A stretch of 58,752 nt of DNA, from NCBI GenBank assembly GCA_903861005.1, contig CAIOSP010000184.1, positions 1-58,752 on the forward strand, given 5' to 3'. The DNA comes from an uncultured Pseudomonadota bacterium. GTDB lineage: Bacteria; Myxococcota_A; UBA796; GCA-2862545. The position numbers and the translations under genes are program-made. The notes beneath the pieces are model-generated. The model was not told the DNA's origin and did no database searches. It saw only the letters and a list, made by a program, of their open reading frames with translations. This document shows positions 50,238-58,752 of this stretch, in pieces. Positions within the stretch are counted from its first letter, which is position 1; the number at the start of each line of letters is the position of its first letter.

Positions 50238-52454
50238 ATGGCCCTCCATCCGATCCGCATCGCGACGCTCCTGCTGACCGGCGTCGCTCTCAGCGCGCTC
50301 GCACAGGAACCAGCGCCCGCGCCGACGACGCCCGAGCCGACCGAAGCCGCCGCCACGGGCGAAGAGGCGGTGGTCGCCCTGTCCGTGGACCCGCTCGCGC
50401 CCACCACGCACGACGCCACCTTCTCTGAAGACATGTTCCAGCCGGACTCCTTGATGCTGCAGGGCATCATGGCCGAGCGCGTGGTGTCGTTCGACATCCC
50501 CGCGTCCTGGACGCTCACCGGCGACCCTGAGCTGCACCTGCAGCTCGACCACTCGTCCACGCTGCTGGAGCACCGCAGCTCCATCACCGTGCTGGTGAAC
50601 AACCGCGCGATCGCGTCCGCCTTCCTCGACGCGTCCAACGTCACCATGGGCGAGGTGGTGGCCAGCATCCCGCGCGAGACGCTCAAGATCGGCGAGTGGA
50701 ACCAGATCTCGATCATGGCGGTGCAGCACTACACCACCGAGTGCGAAGATCCGTTCGACCCAAACCTCTGGACCCGCGTCAGCGCCAACTCGTACATCCG
50801 CGTCGCGTACCAGTCCAAGCCTGTCGAGCGTGACCTGGCGCAGTACCCGGCGCCCTTCGTCGACGTGCACGGCCTCGGCCCCTCTAAGCTCACCCTGGTC
50901 GCGGCGGACGGCGTGTCGTCCACCACGCTCGACGCGCTCGGAAATCTGGGCCTGTCGCTCGGTCGCATCGCGGACTACCGCGGCGTCGAGGTGACGGAGG
51001 TCGTCAGCTCGGTCGTCGAAGCGCAGACCAACGCGCTGCTCGTGGGCACCGTCGACAGCAGCCCCGACATCGCCATGCTGCTGAGCAGCGTGGAGCTCGG
51101 CGGCGACGACGGCGTGGTGGCCATCGTGCCCAACCCGGCCAACCCCACGCTCGCCGTGCTGGTGGTCAGCGGCCGCACCCCCAAGGCCGTCGAGAACGCC
51201 GCGTTCGCCCTCGCCGGCGACAACCGCCACGAGATCCTGTCCGGCCCGTACGCGATCATCAAGGACACCAAGCGCGCCTACCCGGCCACGCGCCGCAGCC
51301 CGCTGCCCGCGCCCGGCCCCGACTACTTCACGCTGCAGGACATCCACTACAAGGACGTCACGGTCCGCGGCTTCTGGAGCGACCCGGTCCGCATCCCGCT
51401 CGGCCTCGAGGGCGACTCTCAGCCGCGCATCGACTCCAGCGAGATGAACCTGCGCTTTGGCTACAGCGCGCAGCTCGACAACCGCCTCTCCACCGTCGAG
51501 GTGTCGCTGGGCGGCGTTGTGCTCGCGAGCGAGGCGCTCACCAAGGAGGACGGTGACGACAGCGGCCTGCTGCGCGTCCGCCTGCCCACGGAGCTGCTGA
51601 CCCCCAACGCGGTGGTCGAGGTCCGCTTCCACCTGTTCCCCAAGAACTACAAGGCCTGCGAGCGCGTCAGCGACCGCATCATCTGGGGCACGGTCTACTC
51701 CAAGACGTCGTTCACCATCGAGCGCGACCACTTCGCGATGATGCCGGACCTCAAGCGCCTGCGCTACGACCTCTGGCCGTTCACGCTCAATGGCACCGCC
51801 GGCAGCGTCACCATCGTCGCGCCAGACGCGCCCACCGCCAACGACGCCGCCGCCGCGTTCACCGTCGCCGCCGCGCTCGGCTACCGCCGCACCGAGGCCG
51901 ACCCGAACTTGCACGTGATCTCCGCCGCGGACCTCGGCACGGAGCTGCCCGCGGGCAACCTCATCGTGCTGCACAGCGGCGGCAACAACCGCGTCTACAC
52001 GGGCCTGCGTCAGTCGCTCGGCCTGCAGGAGACCGCGGACGGTCGCGTGCTCACCGGGCGCGGCGAGTCGCTCGTCGACGGCCGCTTCACCGAGACCTAC
52101 GGCCTGATCGAGGAGATCGTCCACCCCGACCCCGACCAGGACCAACACGCCATCCTCGTGCTGCACTCGCCGAGCGCGTCTGAGATCCTGCCGCTCGCCA
52201 AGACGCTGCAGAGCCAGAAGCTGCTCGATCAGCTCGACGGCAACATCTCGGTGATCCCGCGCCAGGCGGGCGCGGCCATCCGCACCGTACATGAGGGCGC
52301 CCAGTCGCAGATCGGCCAGAAGCCCCTCAACACCCGCGTCACGCAGGTGCTGTCCAAGTTCTGGCCCATCTTCTTCCTGCTGCTCCTCGGCGCGGCCGTG
52401 CTCTACGCGCTGGTCGTGTCGCTGTGGGCCCGTCGCCACGGGGCGCACACCTGA
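50238..52454 (+). CDS. bcsB: cellulose synthase regulatory/periplasmic subunit
   Basis: This 738-residue protein has a signal peptide (cleavage after SALA), a short Pro/Thr/Ala linker, paired carbohydrate-binding and flavodoxin-like domains typical of BcsB (LLEHRSSITVLVNNRAIAS, HYTTECEDPFDPNLWTRV, FHLFPKNYKACERVSDRIIW) and one C-terminal membrane anchor (FFLLLLGAAVLYALVV, about 708-730). It guides the glucan across the periplasm and is needed for BcsA activity. It lies 52 bases after bcsA and overlaps the next gene by one base. Confidence 0.93.
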   Translation: MALHPIRIATLLLTGVALSALAQEPAPAPTTPEPTEAAATGEEAVVALSVDPLAPTTHDATFSEDMFQPDSLMLQGIMAERVVSFDIPASWTLTGDPELHLQLDHSSTLLEHRSSITVLVNNRAIASAFLDASNVTMGEVVASIPRETLKIGEWNQISIMAVQHYTTECEDPFDPNLWTRVSANSYIRVAYQSKPVERDLAQYPAPFVDVHGLGPSKLTLVAADGVSSTTLDALGNLGLSLGRIADYRGVEVTEVVSSVVEAQTNALLVGTVDSSPDIAMLLSSVELGGDDGVVAIVPNPANPTLAVLVVSGRTPKAVENAAFALAGDNRHEILSGPYAIIKDTKRAYPATRRSPLPAPGPDYFTLQDIHYKDVTVRGFWSDPVRIPLGLEGDSQPRIDSSEMNLRFGYSAQLDNRLSTVEVSLGGVVLASEALTKEDGDDSGLLRVRLPTELLTPNAVVEVRFHLFPKNYKACERVSDRIIWGTVYSKTSFTIERDHFAMMPDLKRLRYDLWPFTLNGTAGSVTIVAPDAPTANDAAAAFTVAAALGYRRTEADPNLHVISAADLGTELPAGNLIVLHSGGNNRVYTGLRQSLGLQETADGRVLTGRGESLVDGRFTETYGLIEEIVHPDPDQDQHAILVLHSPSASEILPLAKTLQSQKLLDQLDGNISVIPRQAGAAIRTVHEGAQSQIGQKPLNTRVTQVLSKFWPIFFLLLLGAAVLYALVVSLWARRHGAHT

Positions 52455-53602
52455 TGAGCGGTCTCGCCGCCATGCCCTCGCCGGTGCGCTCGCGCGCCGC
52501 GGCGGTCGCGTTGGCGGCGGCGCTGACGGCGTGCGTCAGCACGGGCGCGGTGGCGGCCTCGCGGCCCCTCCAGTCGTCGTGGCGAACCTACGTCCACGGC
52601 TACGTGCAGTCTGACGGTCGGGTGATCGATCACTCGGCCGACATGATCACCACGTCTGAGGGTCAGGCCTACGCGCTGGTCCGCGCGTGGTGGTCGAATG
52701 ACCGCGACACGTTCGAGCGCGTGCGCGTGTGGACCATGAACAACCTGCAGGCCGGCGACCCGTCCACGCTCCCCGCGTGGAAGTGGGGCGCGCGCGCCGA
52801 CGGCAGCTGGGGCGTGCAGGACGCCAACGCCGCGTCCGACGCCGACCTGTGGATCGCCTGGGCCCTGCTCGGCGCCGCCGAGGACTGGGACCGGCCCGAC
52901 TACCGCCTCCAAGCCCTGTCGATGTCCACGCGCATCTGGGACGAGGAGACGACGGACGTCGCCGGCCAGCGCACGCTGCTGCCGGGCCCTTGGGCCAAGG
53001 GCAAGGCGCCGGTGCCGTTCAACCCGTCGTACGTCATGCCGTTCATCTTCCGCTCGCTCGCCGTGGCCGACCCCGCGCACGACTGGTCCGCGCTCGTCGC
53101 GTCCTCCTACGCGCAGCTCGACGCGGTGATGACCCGCTACCCGCTGCCGCCCGACTGGTGCTGGTTCGACGCCGCTACCGGCGCGCTGACTGACCCGCCC
53201 GCGGGCGAAGAGGCCAAGCTCGGCTTCGCCTACGACGCGATGCGCCTGCCGTGGATCCTGTCGGCCGACCTCGCGTGGTCCGACTCACCCGACGCGCGCC
53301 GACTGCTCTCCCACTTCGACGCGCTGCTCGACCGCTTCCACCGTGACGGCGTCTTGCCGGCCACCTTCGCCCTGGACGGCACCACGCCGGCCTGGGAGTC
53401 GCGCGGGCTGTACGGCGCCCTCCTCCCTTACATGGCCACCAAGAACCCCAGCGACGTGCCCAAGGCCGTGGCCCGAATCGACGACCTCCGCGACGACGGC
53501 CGCGTCCGTCGGGCGCAGGGTCGCGAGTACTATGCCGAGAATTGGGCGTGGTTCGGTCAGGCCTTGCTGGCAGGCGTGGCCCGCCCCGTGGAGTCCCCGT
53601 GA
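52454..53602 (+). CDS. bcsZ: GH8 endoglucanase of the cellulose operon
   Basis: This 382-residue protein has a signal sequence with a possible lipobox (AAALTAC). The GH8 domain shows TTSEGQAYALVRAWW (catalytic acid Glu), WKWGARADGSWGVQDANAAS followed by DADLWIAWALL, and AWESRGLYGALLPYM. BcsZ trims nascent cellulose in the periplasm and is part of most Gram-negative bcs operons. Start and stop overlap bcsB and bcsC by 1 and 4 bases, which fixes its position in the operon. Confidence 0.92.
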   Translation: MSGLAAMPSPVRSRAAAVALAAALTACVSTGAVAASRPLQSSWRTYVHGYVQSDGRVIDHSADMITTSEGQAYALVRAWWSNDRDTFERVRVWTMNNLQAGDPSTLPAWKWGARADGSWGVQDANAASDADLWIAWALLGAAEDWDRPDYRLQALSMSTRIWDEETTDVAGQRTLLPGPWAKGKAPVPFNPSYVMPFIFRSLAVADPAHDWSALVASSYAQLDAVMTRYPLPPDWCWFDAATGALTDPPAGEEAKLGFAYDAMRLPWILSADLAWSDSPDARRLLSHFDALLDRFHRDGVLPATFALDGTTPAWESRGLYGALLPYMATKNPSDVPKAVARIDDLRDDGRVRRAQGREYYAENWAWFGQALLAGVARPVESP

Positions 53603-56600
53603 GGACGATTCGTCTCCTGATCGCGTGCCTGTGGTTCGCCACGCCGGCGGTGGCTGCGCAGCCCTGGTCGGACGAGGCCGCCGCCGTCGGCGCGAACCCA
53701 AATGACGGCGCGCGTCGCGTGGCCCTGGGCACGTCCCTGGCCACCGATCCGCGCACCGCGGACGAAGGTGTGGCCGTGCTGTCTGCGCTGGTCGCCGACG
53801 CCAAGGTCGGCGCCGACGCCCGCGCCCAGCTCGCCATCGCGCTCGCCAACCAGCCCGCGCGTGTGGGCTGGCGTGAGCTCTACACGCTCGCGCTCGACAG
53901 CACGACCGACCCGGACCTCCGCACGTCGCTCAAGCTGCGCAAGGCCCTCGCCGAGGCCACCGACGCCCGCACTCGCAAGACCGGCCTCGCCGCGCTCGTC
54001 GGGCTCGCCGCTGAGTCCAGCGACCGCGCCGACGTCGTCCTGGGTCTGGCCCACGGCTACCTGCTCGCGGGCGACGCCAGCGCCGCCGACAAGGCGCTGC
54101 GCGGCAACGTGCTCACCCGCACCGAGGCGCGTGAGGCTGCGCTGCTCGCCGCGCTCGCCGGCTCGGTCGAGAACGACACCGACGCCTGGACCCGCCGCCT
54201 GCAGGACGCTCGTCAGTCCGTGCCCGCGGACGCCGACGCCGCCACGCTGCGCGCCGCCTTCGTCGGCACCGCCGCCGCCGGCACCCACCTCGTGCTGGCG
54301 CAGGGTCCTGTCGACCAGCTTGGTGCCACGCTGACCGACTCCGCCCGCGCCCCGCGCGCCCGCGCGCTCCTCGCCTACGGCTACCCGGACCTCGCGATCT
54401 CCGTCCTCCGCGAGTCCCGCCCCCCTGGCGCCACGGACGCCGAGGCCGTCGACACGGCCACGCTGCTGGGTGCCACGCTGCTGTCTCGCGGTGACGCGAG
54501 CGGCGCGGTGAACGCCTACGAGGCCGCTGCCACGCTCGCCCCGAACGACGCCTCCGTGCGCGTCGCCCGCGCGCGCGCCCTGCTGGCCGCCGGACGCTTC
54601 GCCGACGCGCGCACCTCCGTGGGCGCCGACGACACCGAGCTGTCCGCGCGCATCTCACGTCGCGAGGCGCTCGACGCCGCGCTCAAGAACCGCGACCCCA
54701 AGGATGACGCGGACGCGATCCGCCTCGCCTGGGAGGCCGGTGACACCTCGGCCCCTGTGCCGTCGACCTTCGGCCTCGCCGCGCTCAAGGCCGGTCAGCT
54801 CGAGGCCGCCTACGCGGCCCTCAAAGTGGCCACCGACTCGGCTCCGGCAGACAGCGGGCTCGCGCGCGCCGCCGTCGCCGCCGCCGCCAAGACCGGCCAC
54901 GCGTCCGACGCCATCGCCATCGCCCGCGACGCGCGCGCCTTGGCCACCTCGCGCCGCGCGCTGGATGATCTCGCAGGCTCGCTCTCCTACGCCTGGCTCG
55001 CCCACGCGGAGGAGCTCAAGGCCGCGGGCGCCACCGACGACGCCATCGACGCGTACGTGCTCGCGCACGCGCTGAGCCCCGCCGACCCCGGCACCCTGCG
55101 CGCGCTCGGCGGCGCGTACTGGTCCGCCGGTCGCCCGGACGACGCGTGGTCCACCTACAAGCGCGCGTTCGAGCTCGACCCGGCTGACCCGGGCGGCCTC
55201 GACGCGATCGTGAAGCTGGCCGACATCACGCGCCGCGACAAGGAGGTCCGCGCGCTGCTGTCCGCACACGCCGACGACCGCGCCGTGCGCACCGCCATGC
55301 GCAACTTCGAGCTCCGCGCCGAGATCACCGCCGCCGGTCAGGCGCTCAAGGACGGCGACGTCGACGGCGCCGCCGACCGCTACCAGCGCCTGATGGCGAA
55401 GGACCCGTCCAACCCCTCCGTGCTGCGCGGCCTGGGCGACGTGGCTGGGGCCCGCGGCGACCTGCCCGGCGCCGTGGACTTCTACCGCAAGGCCCACGAG
55501 ATCGACCCGTCCGAGCCGTGGGGCCGCTTGGGCCTGGCCAACCTGCTGCTGCGCGCCGACCAGCTCGACGCGGCAGAGTCTACGCTCGAGCCGCTCGTCG
55601 GCACGACCGATCCGCGCCTGCGCGCTGAGGTCGACGCGACGCGCTCGCGCCTGCTGCTCAAGCACGGCGCCGTCGCCGCCAAGGAGGGCCGCGACCTGGA
55701 CGCGCTCCAGCTCTTCCAGCGGTCGATGGAGCTGGCGCCCACCACGTGGACCTTCGCGTCGATCGCGCAGCTCTACGCGACCCACGCGCAGTACCCGCAC
55801 GCGCGCGCCTTCTTCGAGGAGGCCGAGGCGGCCGACCCGTCGAACACGTTCGCCACGCTCGGCCGCATCCGGCTCTACATCGACCGCGGCTACCACGACG
55901 AGGCCGAGTCGATGCTCGGCGAGCTCGACGCCACCGACGCGCAGGTCCAGGAGGTCTGGCGCTACCTGGAGCTGTCCCGCGCCCAGGACGAGGCGAACCT
56001 CGCGCGCAACGTCGGCGACGACAACGCCGCCGAGCAGATCTTGGCGGAACTCGCGCACAAGTACCCGGACGACGAGGCGATCCGCGCCGCCTGGGACATC
56101 GAGCGCCTGAACGGCCCCGATCCCGAGAAGAACCTCGCCGAGGCCAAGACGCTGCTGGTGCAGGACGGCACGAACGAGCGCGCCCTCGCCGCCGCGTTCG
56201 ACGCCGGGCACCGCCTCCGCAAGACCGAGGCCATCCTGCCGCTGCTGGACGCCGCGATCACGCGCGCCACCGCCGCGGGCGACGCCGCCAAGCTGGTTCG
56301 CCTCACCCGCATGCGCGACCAGGCGCAGTTCACCGTGTCGATCGAGCGCGGCCTGGCGCTCGACGCGCGCAACCGCCACGACGAAGCGGTCGACCTGCTC
56401 AAGCTCGTCGGGGGCCGCTCCGGTGATGACGTGGAGCGCTGGGACCTGATCGGCGGCGCGTGGCTGGCGGTCAAGGAGGTCGATCTCGCGATCGAAGCCT
56501 ACGACGCGGCCATCCGCCTCGATCCGGACGACAACGTCGCGCACATCGGCCGCGCCGGCGCCTACGCGTCGTCCCGCCGCATCGAGACCTCGATCGACCT

Positions 56601-57921
56601 GCTGGCCGCCGAGTGGGAGCGTCGCCACGATCCCGACATCGGCCTGGCCCTGGTCGAGATGTACCAGGCACGCAACGACCAGAAGGACGCGAGCGCGCTG
56701 CTCGACGCGATCGAGGACGGCACCTACGACCGCCCGCTCGACCCGCTGCCTGAGCTCGACTCGCCCTCGGGCCGACTGCCCGAGCCGTTCCCGCCCGCGC
56801 GTCGGTCCGTGGCGCTGACGCCCGCACAGGAAGAGAAGCACCGCGAGCTGCGCGAGCGCAGCCCGCACGGTGTCCTGCCTGGCGTGTCGCTCGGCGGCGG
56901 CATCTACGCTCGCCCCGGCTACGCGGGCGAGCAGTACCTCACCAGCTTCTTCTTCCCGCTGCACGTCTACGCGCTGCAGGTTGGCCCCGTCGCGTTCGAC
57001 GTCGAGGCCACCGCCGTGATGCTCGACGACGCCAAGACGCGTCAGCAGGGCGGCCAGATGAGCGTCGGCCTGACCGCGCAGGCGGGCCCGGTCGACATGC
57101 AGTTCCGCGGCGGCGTCAGCCCCGTCGGCTTCTCGACCAAGCCGTACTTCATCTGGTTCGGCGAGGTCGGCGTGAAGCCCACCAGCCTGATCACGTTGGG
57201 CGTTCGCACCAGCCGCGAGCCCGTGATCGACAGCCTCACCAGCTGGGCCGGCAAGGGCACCGGCGACGAGGCCTTTGGCCGCGTGTCGCGCATCAGCTTC
57301 GGCGGCTGGTTCGGCCTGACGCCCACCGACGACGACAAGATCACCGCGTTCGGCAAGGGCGGCTGGCACACCGGCCTCAACCTCACCAGCCAGTCTCCGT
57401 TCTGGGAGGTCGGCGGCTCCGGCGGTCACTGGTTCCGCGGCAAGATCTACGGCGTGTACCTGGGCGGCAACATCGTCGGCTCCGCGTTCGCCGACCAGAT
57501 CGACAAGTTCAGCTCCGGGCAGGGCGGCTTCTTCTCGCCGTCGCTGTTCGTGTCTGGCACGGTGCGGCTCGACGCCGACATGCACACGCGCAACGACAAG
57601 TTCCACGGCTGCGTCGGAGGCGCGCTCGGTCCGCAGTACATCGCGGCCGAGTCGCTCGACGCCAACCCCGCGAACTACATCTCGCCCGGCATCTTCCTGG
57701 GCTACCAGGTCGGTGCGTCGCTCGACTGGCAGATCGCGCGGTTCTGGTGGATCGGCGGCGACTACCAGCGCCTGGTCACCGGCAACACCTGGCAGCAGAA
57801 CACCGGCATGATCCACCTGCACTTCGGCCCGGCCAACGCGTGGGCCCGCCGCAGCGCGCCCACCTTCTCGCCGCTGGCGCCCACGCCCGTGCGCGACGCG
57901 CAGATCTGCGGGAACCCCTGA
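53599..57921 (+). CDS. bcsC: cellulose export outer-membrane protein with TPR repeats
   Basis: This 1440-residue protein has a signal peptide (LIACLWFATPAVAAQ), a very long helical region of TPR-like repeats (about 30-1070; for example AYWSAGRPDDAWSTYKRAF followed by ELDPADPGG) and a C-terminal beta-barrel from about 1090 (LPGVSLGGGIYARPG to the end). This is the BcsC layout, a periplasmic scaffold feeding cellulose into an outer-membrane channel. The start is GTG at 53599, overlapping the bcsZ stop (GTGA); an ATG at 53542 would bury the signal. It is longer than E. coli BcsC (about 1150 residues). Confidence 0.92.
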   Translation: MRTIRLLIACLWFATPAVAAQPWSDEAAAVGANPNDGARRVALGTSLATDPRTADEGVAVLSALVADAKVGADARAQLAIALANQPARVGWRELYTLALDSTTDPDLRTSLKLRKALAEATDARTRKTGLAALVGLAAESSDRADVVLGLAHGYLLAGDASAADKALRGNVLTRTEAREAALLAALAGSVENDTDAWTRRLQDARQSVPADADAATLRAAFVGTAAAGTHLVLAQGPVDQLGATLTDSARAPRARALLAYGYPDLAISVLRESRPPGATDAEAVDTATLLGATLLSRGDASGAVNAYEAAATLAPNDASVRVARARALLAAGRFADARTSVGADDTELSARISRREALDAALKNRDPKDDADAIRLAWEAGDTSAPVPSTFGLAALKAGQLEAAYAALKVATDSAPADSGLARAAVAAAAKTGHASDAIAIARDARALATSRRALDDLAGSLSYAWLAHAEELKAAGATDDAIDAYVLAHALSPADPGTLRALGGAYWSAGRPDDAWSTYKRAFELDPADPGGLDAIVKLADITRRDKEVRALLSAHADDRAVRTAMRNFELRAEITAAGQALKDGDVDGAADRYQRLMAKDPSNPSVLRGLGDVAGARGDLPGAVDFYRKAHEIDPSEPWGRLGLANLLLRADQLDAAESTLEPLVGTTDPRLRAEVDATRSRLLLKHGAVAAKEGRDLDALQLFQRSMELAPTTWTFASIAQLYATHAQYPHARAFFEEAEAADPSNTFATLGRIRLYIDRGYHDEAESMLGELDATDAQVQEVWRYLELSRAQDEANLARNVGDDNAAEQILAELAHKYPDDEAIRAAWDIERLNGPDPEKNLAEAKTLLVQDGTNERALAAAFDAGHRLRKTEAILPLLDAAITRATAAGDAAKLVRLTRMRDQAQFTVSIERGLALDARNRHDEAVDLLKLVGGRSGDDVERWDLIGGAWLAVKEVDLAIEAYDAAIRLDPDDNVAHIGRAGAYASSRRIETSIDLLAAEWERRHDPDIGLALVEMYQARNDQKDASALLDAIEDGTYDRPLDPLPELDSPSGRLPEPFPPARRSVALTPAQEEKHRELRERSPHGVLPGVSLGGGIYARPGYAGEQYLTSFFFPLHVYALQVGPVAFDVEATAVMLDDAKTRQQGGQMSVGLTAQAGPVDMQFRGGVSPVGFSTKPYFIWFGEVGVKPTSLITLGVRTSREPVIDSLTSWAGKGTGDEAFGRVSRISFGGWFGLTPTDDDKITAFGKGGWHTGLNLTSQSPFWEVGGSGGHWFRGKIYGVYLGGNIVGSAFADQIDKFSSGQGGFFSPSLFVSGTVRLDADMHTRNDKFHGCVGGALGPQYIAAESLDANPANYISPGIFLGYQVGASLDWQIARFWWIGGDYQRLVTGNTWQQNTGMIHLHFGPANAWARRSAPTFSPLAPTPVRDAQICGNP

Positions 57922-58688
57922 TGCCACGCCACACCACCAAGGCGATCGCCATGACGCGCACTCCGCTGCTCCTGCTCGCCCTATCCGGCTGCTTCGTCGC
58001 CACGTCGCGCACGGACGACTCTGGCGACGGAACGGGCACCGGCTCCGGCGAGGTGTCCGATCCGCCGGTCACGATTGCCTGGGCGAACGCGGCCGACGCG
58101 GGCTGCCTGGACCTGGAGATCACCACCGAGACCTCGCTCGACGACTGGACGCTGACGCTGCACTTCGCGAGCCTCATCAACGCGGTGACCTCGTCCGACG
58201 GCGTGAGCGCCGATCTGTCCGGCGGCGACGTCGTCCTGACGCCTGAGACCAACGGCTTCTTGTCCGACGCGGGCAAGGTGGCGGGCAAGATCTGCTTGTC
58301 GCCCCGCAGCGGCCCGACCGACCTCACCGCGGACGTCACCGCGTCGGCGGCGGGCTCGTTCACCACGCTGCGCGACAGCGGCGAGGTGCTCGGCCTGGTG
58401 TCGCGCGCGGGCGCGGGCGGCTGCGTCGATCTGGAGATCGTGAACCTCACCGACACGGACATCACCGGCTGGCAGATGGTCGTGCACCTCGACGCGCCCG
58501 CCGTGCTGACGAGCGCGAGCGGCGACGGCATCCGCGCCTTCGTCGGCGACACCACCAGCGAGCTCGACCTCTACCCGACCGCGAGCACGAACAAGCTCAA
58601 GGCCTTCGACTCGGCGCTCGGCCAGGTCTGCCTCTCACCCAGCGCCGTGCCCGATCACATCACGACCAGCTGGGAGATCGGGCCGTAG
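57921..58688 (+). CDS. lipoprotein with two similar modules, possibly cellulose-binding
   Basis: This 255-residue protein has a lipoprotein signal (LLLLALSGC, Cys24) and a Gly/Thr/Asp linker. Two similar modules follow (about 45-130 and 150-255). Each begins GC(L/V)DLEI, has a central Trp (DDWTLTLHF; TGWQMVVHL) and ends (I/V)CLSP, so each likely has one disulfide. The pattern recalls CBM2-like carbohydrate-binding modules. It overlaps the bcsC stop by one base, so it is probably translated with the cellulose operon and may hold the polymer at the cell surface. The ATG at 57951 is an alternative start. Ligand binding is inferred. Confidence 0.75.
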   Translation: MPRHTTKAIAMTRTPLLLLALSGCFVATSRTDDSGDGTGTGSGEVSDPPVTIAWANAADAGCLDLEITTETSLDDWTLTLHFASLINAVTSSDGVSADLSGGDVVLTPETNGFLSDAGKVAGKICLSPRSGPTDLTADVTASAAGSFTTLRDSGEVLGLVSRAGAGGCVDLEIVNLTDTDITGWQMVVHLDAPAVLTSASGDGIRAFVGDTTSELDLYPTASTNKLKAFDSALGQVCLSPSAVPDHITTSWEIGP

Positions 58689-58690
58689 CG

Positions 58691-58752
58691 TTGACGACCG
58701 ATCCCGGCGGCTGGGGCGCCGACTACAGCCGATCCCTGCAAGGCCGCGACCC
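58691..58752 (+). CDS. start of a further gene (3' end outside the window)
   Basis: A TTG at 58691, 2 bases after the preceding stop, opens a frame (TTDPGGWGADYSRSLQGRD) that is not interrupted before the window ends. Spacing suggests another gene of the cellulose operon. No good ribosome site is visible, and about 20 residues are too few for identification. Confidence 0.3.
   Translation, partial: MTTDPGGWGADYSRSLQGRD

Overview
The window is very GC-rich bacterial chromosome with tightly packed genes. Most open frames opposite the real genes are by-products of the GC bias. The gene content suggests a free-living Gram-negative heterotroph, most likely Myxococcota or another former deltaproteobacterium. 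The evidence is an outer-membrane type cellulose export system, several predicted lipoproteins whose lipobox Cys is often followed by Asp/Thr-rich linkers, SBBP-type propeller repeats, and an SOS-type dnaE2 box close to the Myxococcus/Gram-positive pattern. No taxonomic marker such as rRNA or a ribosomal protein is present, so this placement is an inference. I saw no tRNA, rRNA, CRISPR, insertion sequence or prophage.

Layout. 1-8.4 kb: housekeeping genes (dtd, a CoA-binding protein, an AmpG-like permease) followed by secreted or lipid-anchored hydrolases and a propeller lipoprotein. 8.7-10.8 kb: an AbiE-like type IV toxin-antitoxin pair with its own promoter. 10.8-12.1 kb: glutathione-dependent formaldehyde dehydrogenase followed by an S-formylglutathione hydrolase gene reduced to its two ends. 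12.2-20.2 kb: nitrogen assimilation (gltD, gltB, asnB). 20.4-23.5 kb: an XPB-type helicase and a helicase-associated partner. 23.5-25.2 kb: envelope proteins.

25.2-40 kb is a branched-chain amino acid region. On the minus strand lies cimA-leuA-leuB-malic enzyme-leuC-leuD. It is preceded by a promoter, a 28-codon leader peptide rich in Leu/Ile/Val codons, and mutually exclusive antiterminator and terminator hairpins, which together form a complete transcription attenuator. Diverging from it on the plus strand is ilvB-ilvM-ilvC-ilvD. The two sets supply ketoacid precursors for Ile (through citramalate), Leu and Val, and the embedded malic enzyme can make pyruvate, the common precursor.

40-45.5 kb: a BtpA-like protein, then a small protein with a possible LexA/UmuD-like core and a C-terminal beta-clamp motif, a non-coding segment carrying a partly 10-bp-phased array of 15 GATC sites, a DTDV-repeat lipoprotein, and error-prone polymerase dnaE2 with an SOS box over its -10 element. 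45.5-58.7 kb: a lipoprotein diverging from a cellulose operon, bcsA-bcsB-bcsZ-bcsC, ending in a lipoprotein made of two similar modules that may bind cellulose. BcsA is unusual: its PilZ signature is split by an acidic insert, and a zinc ribbon, an extra membrane segment and a helical tail follow.
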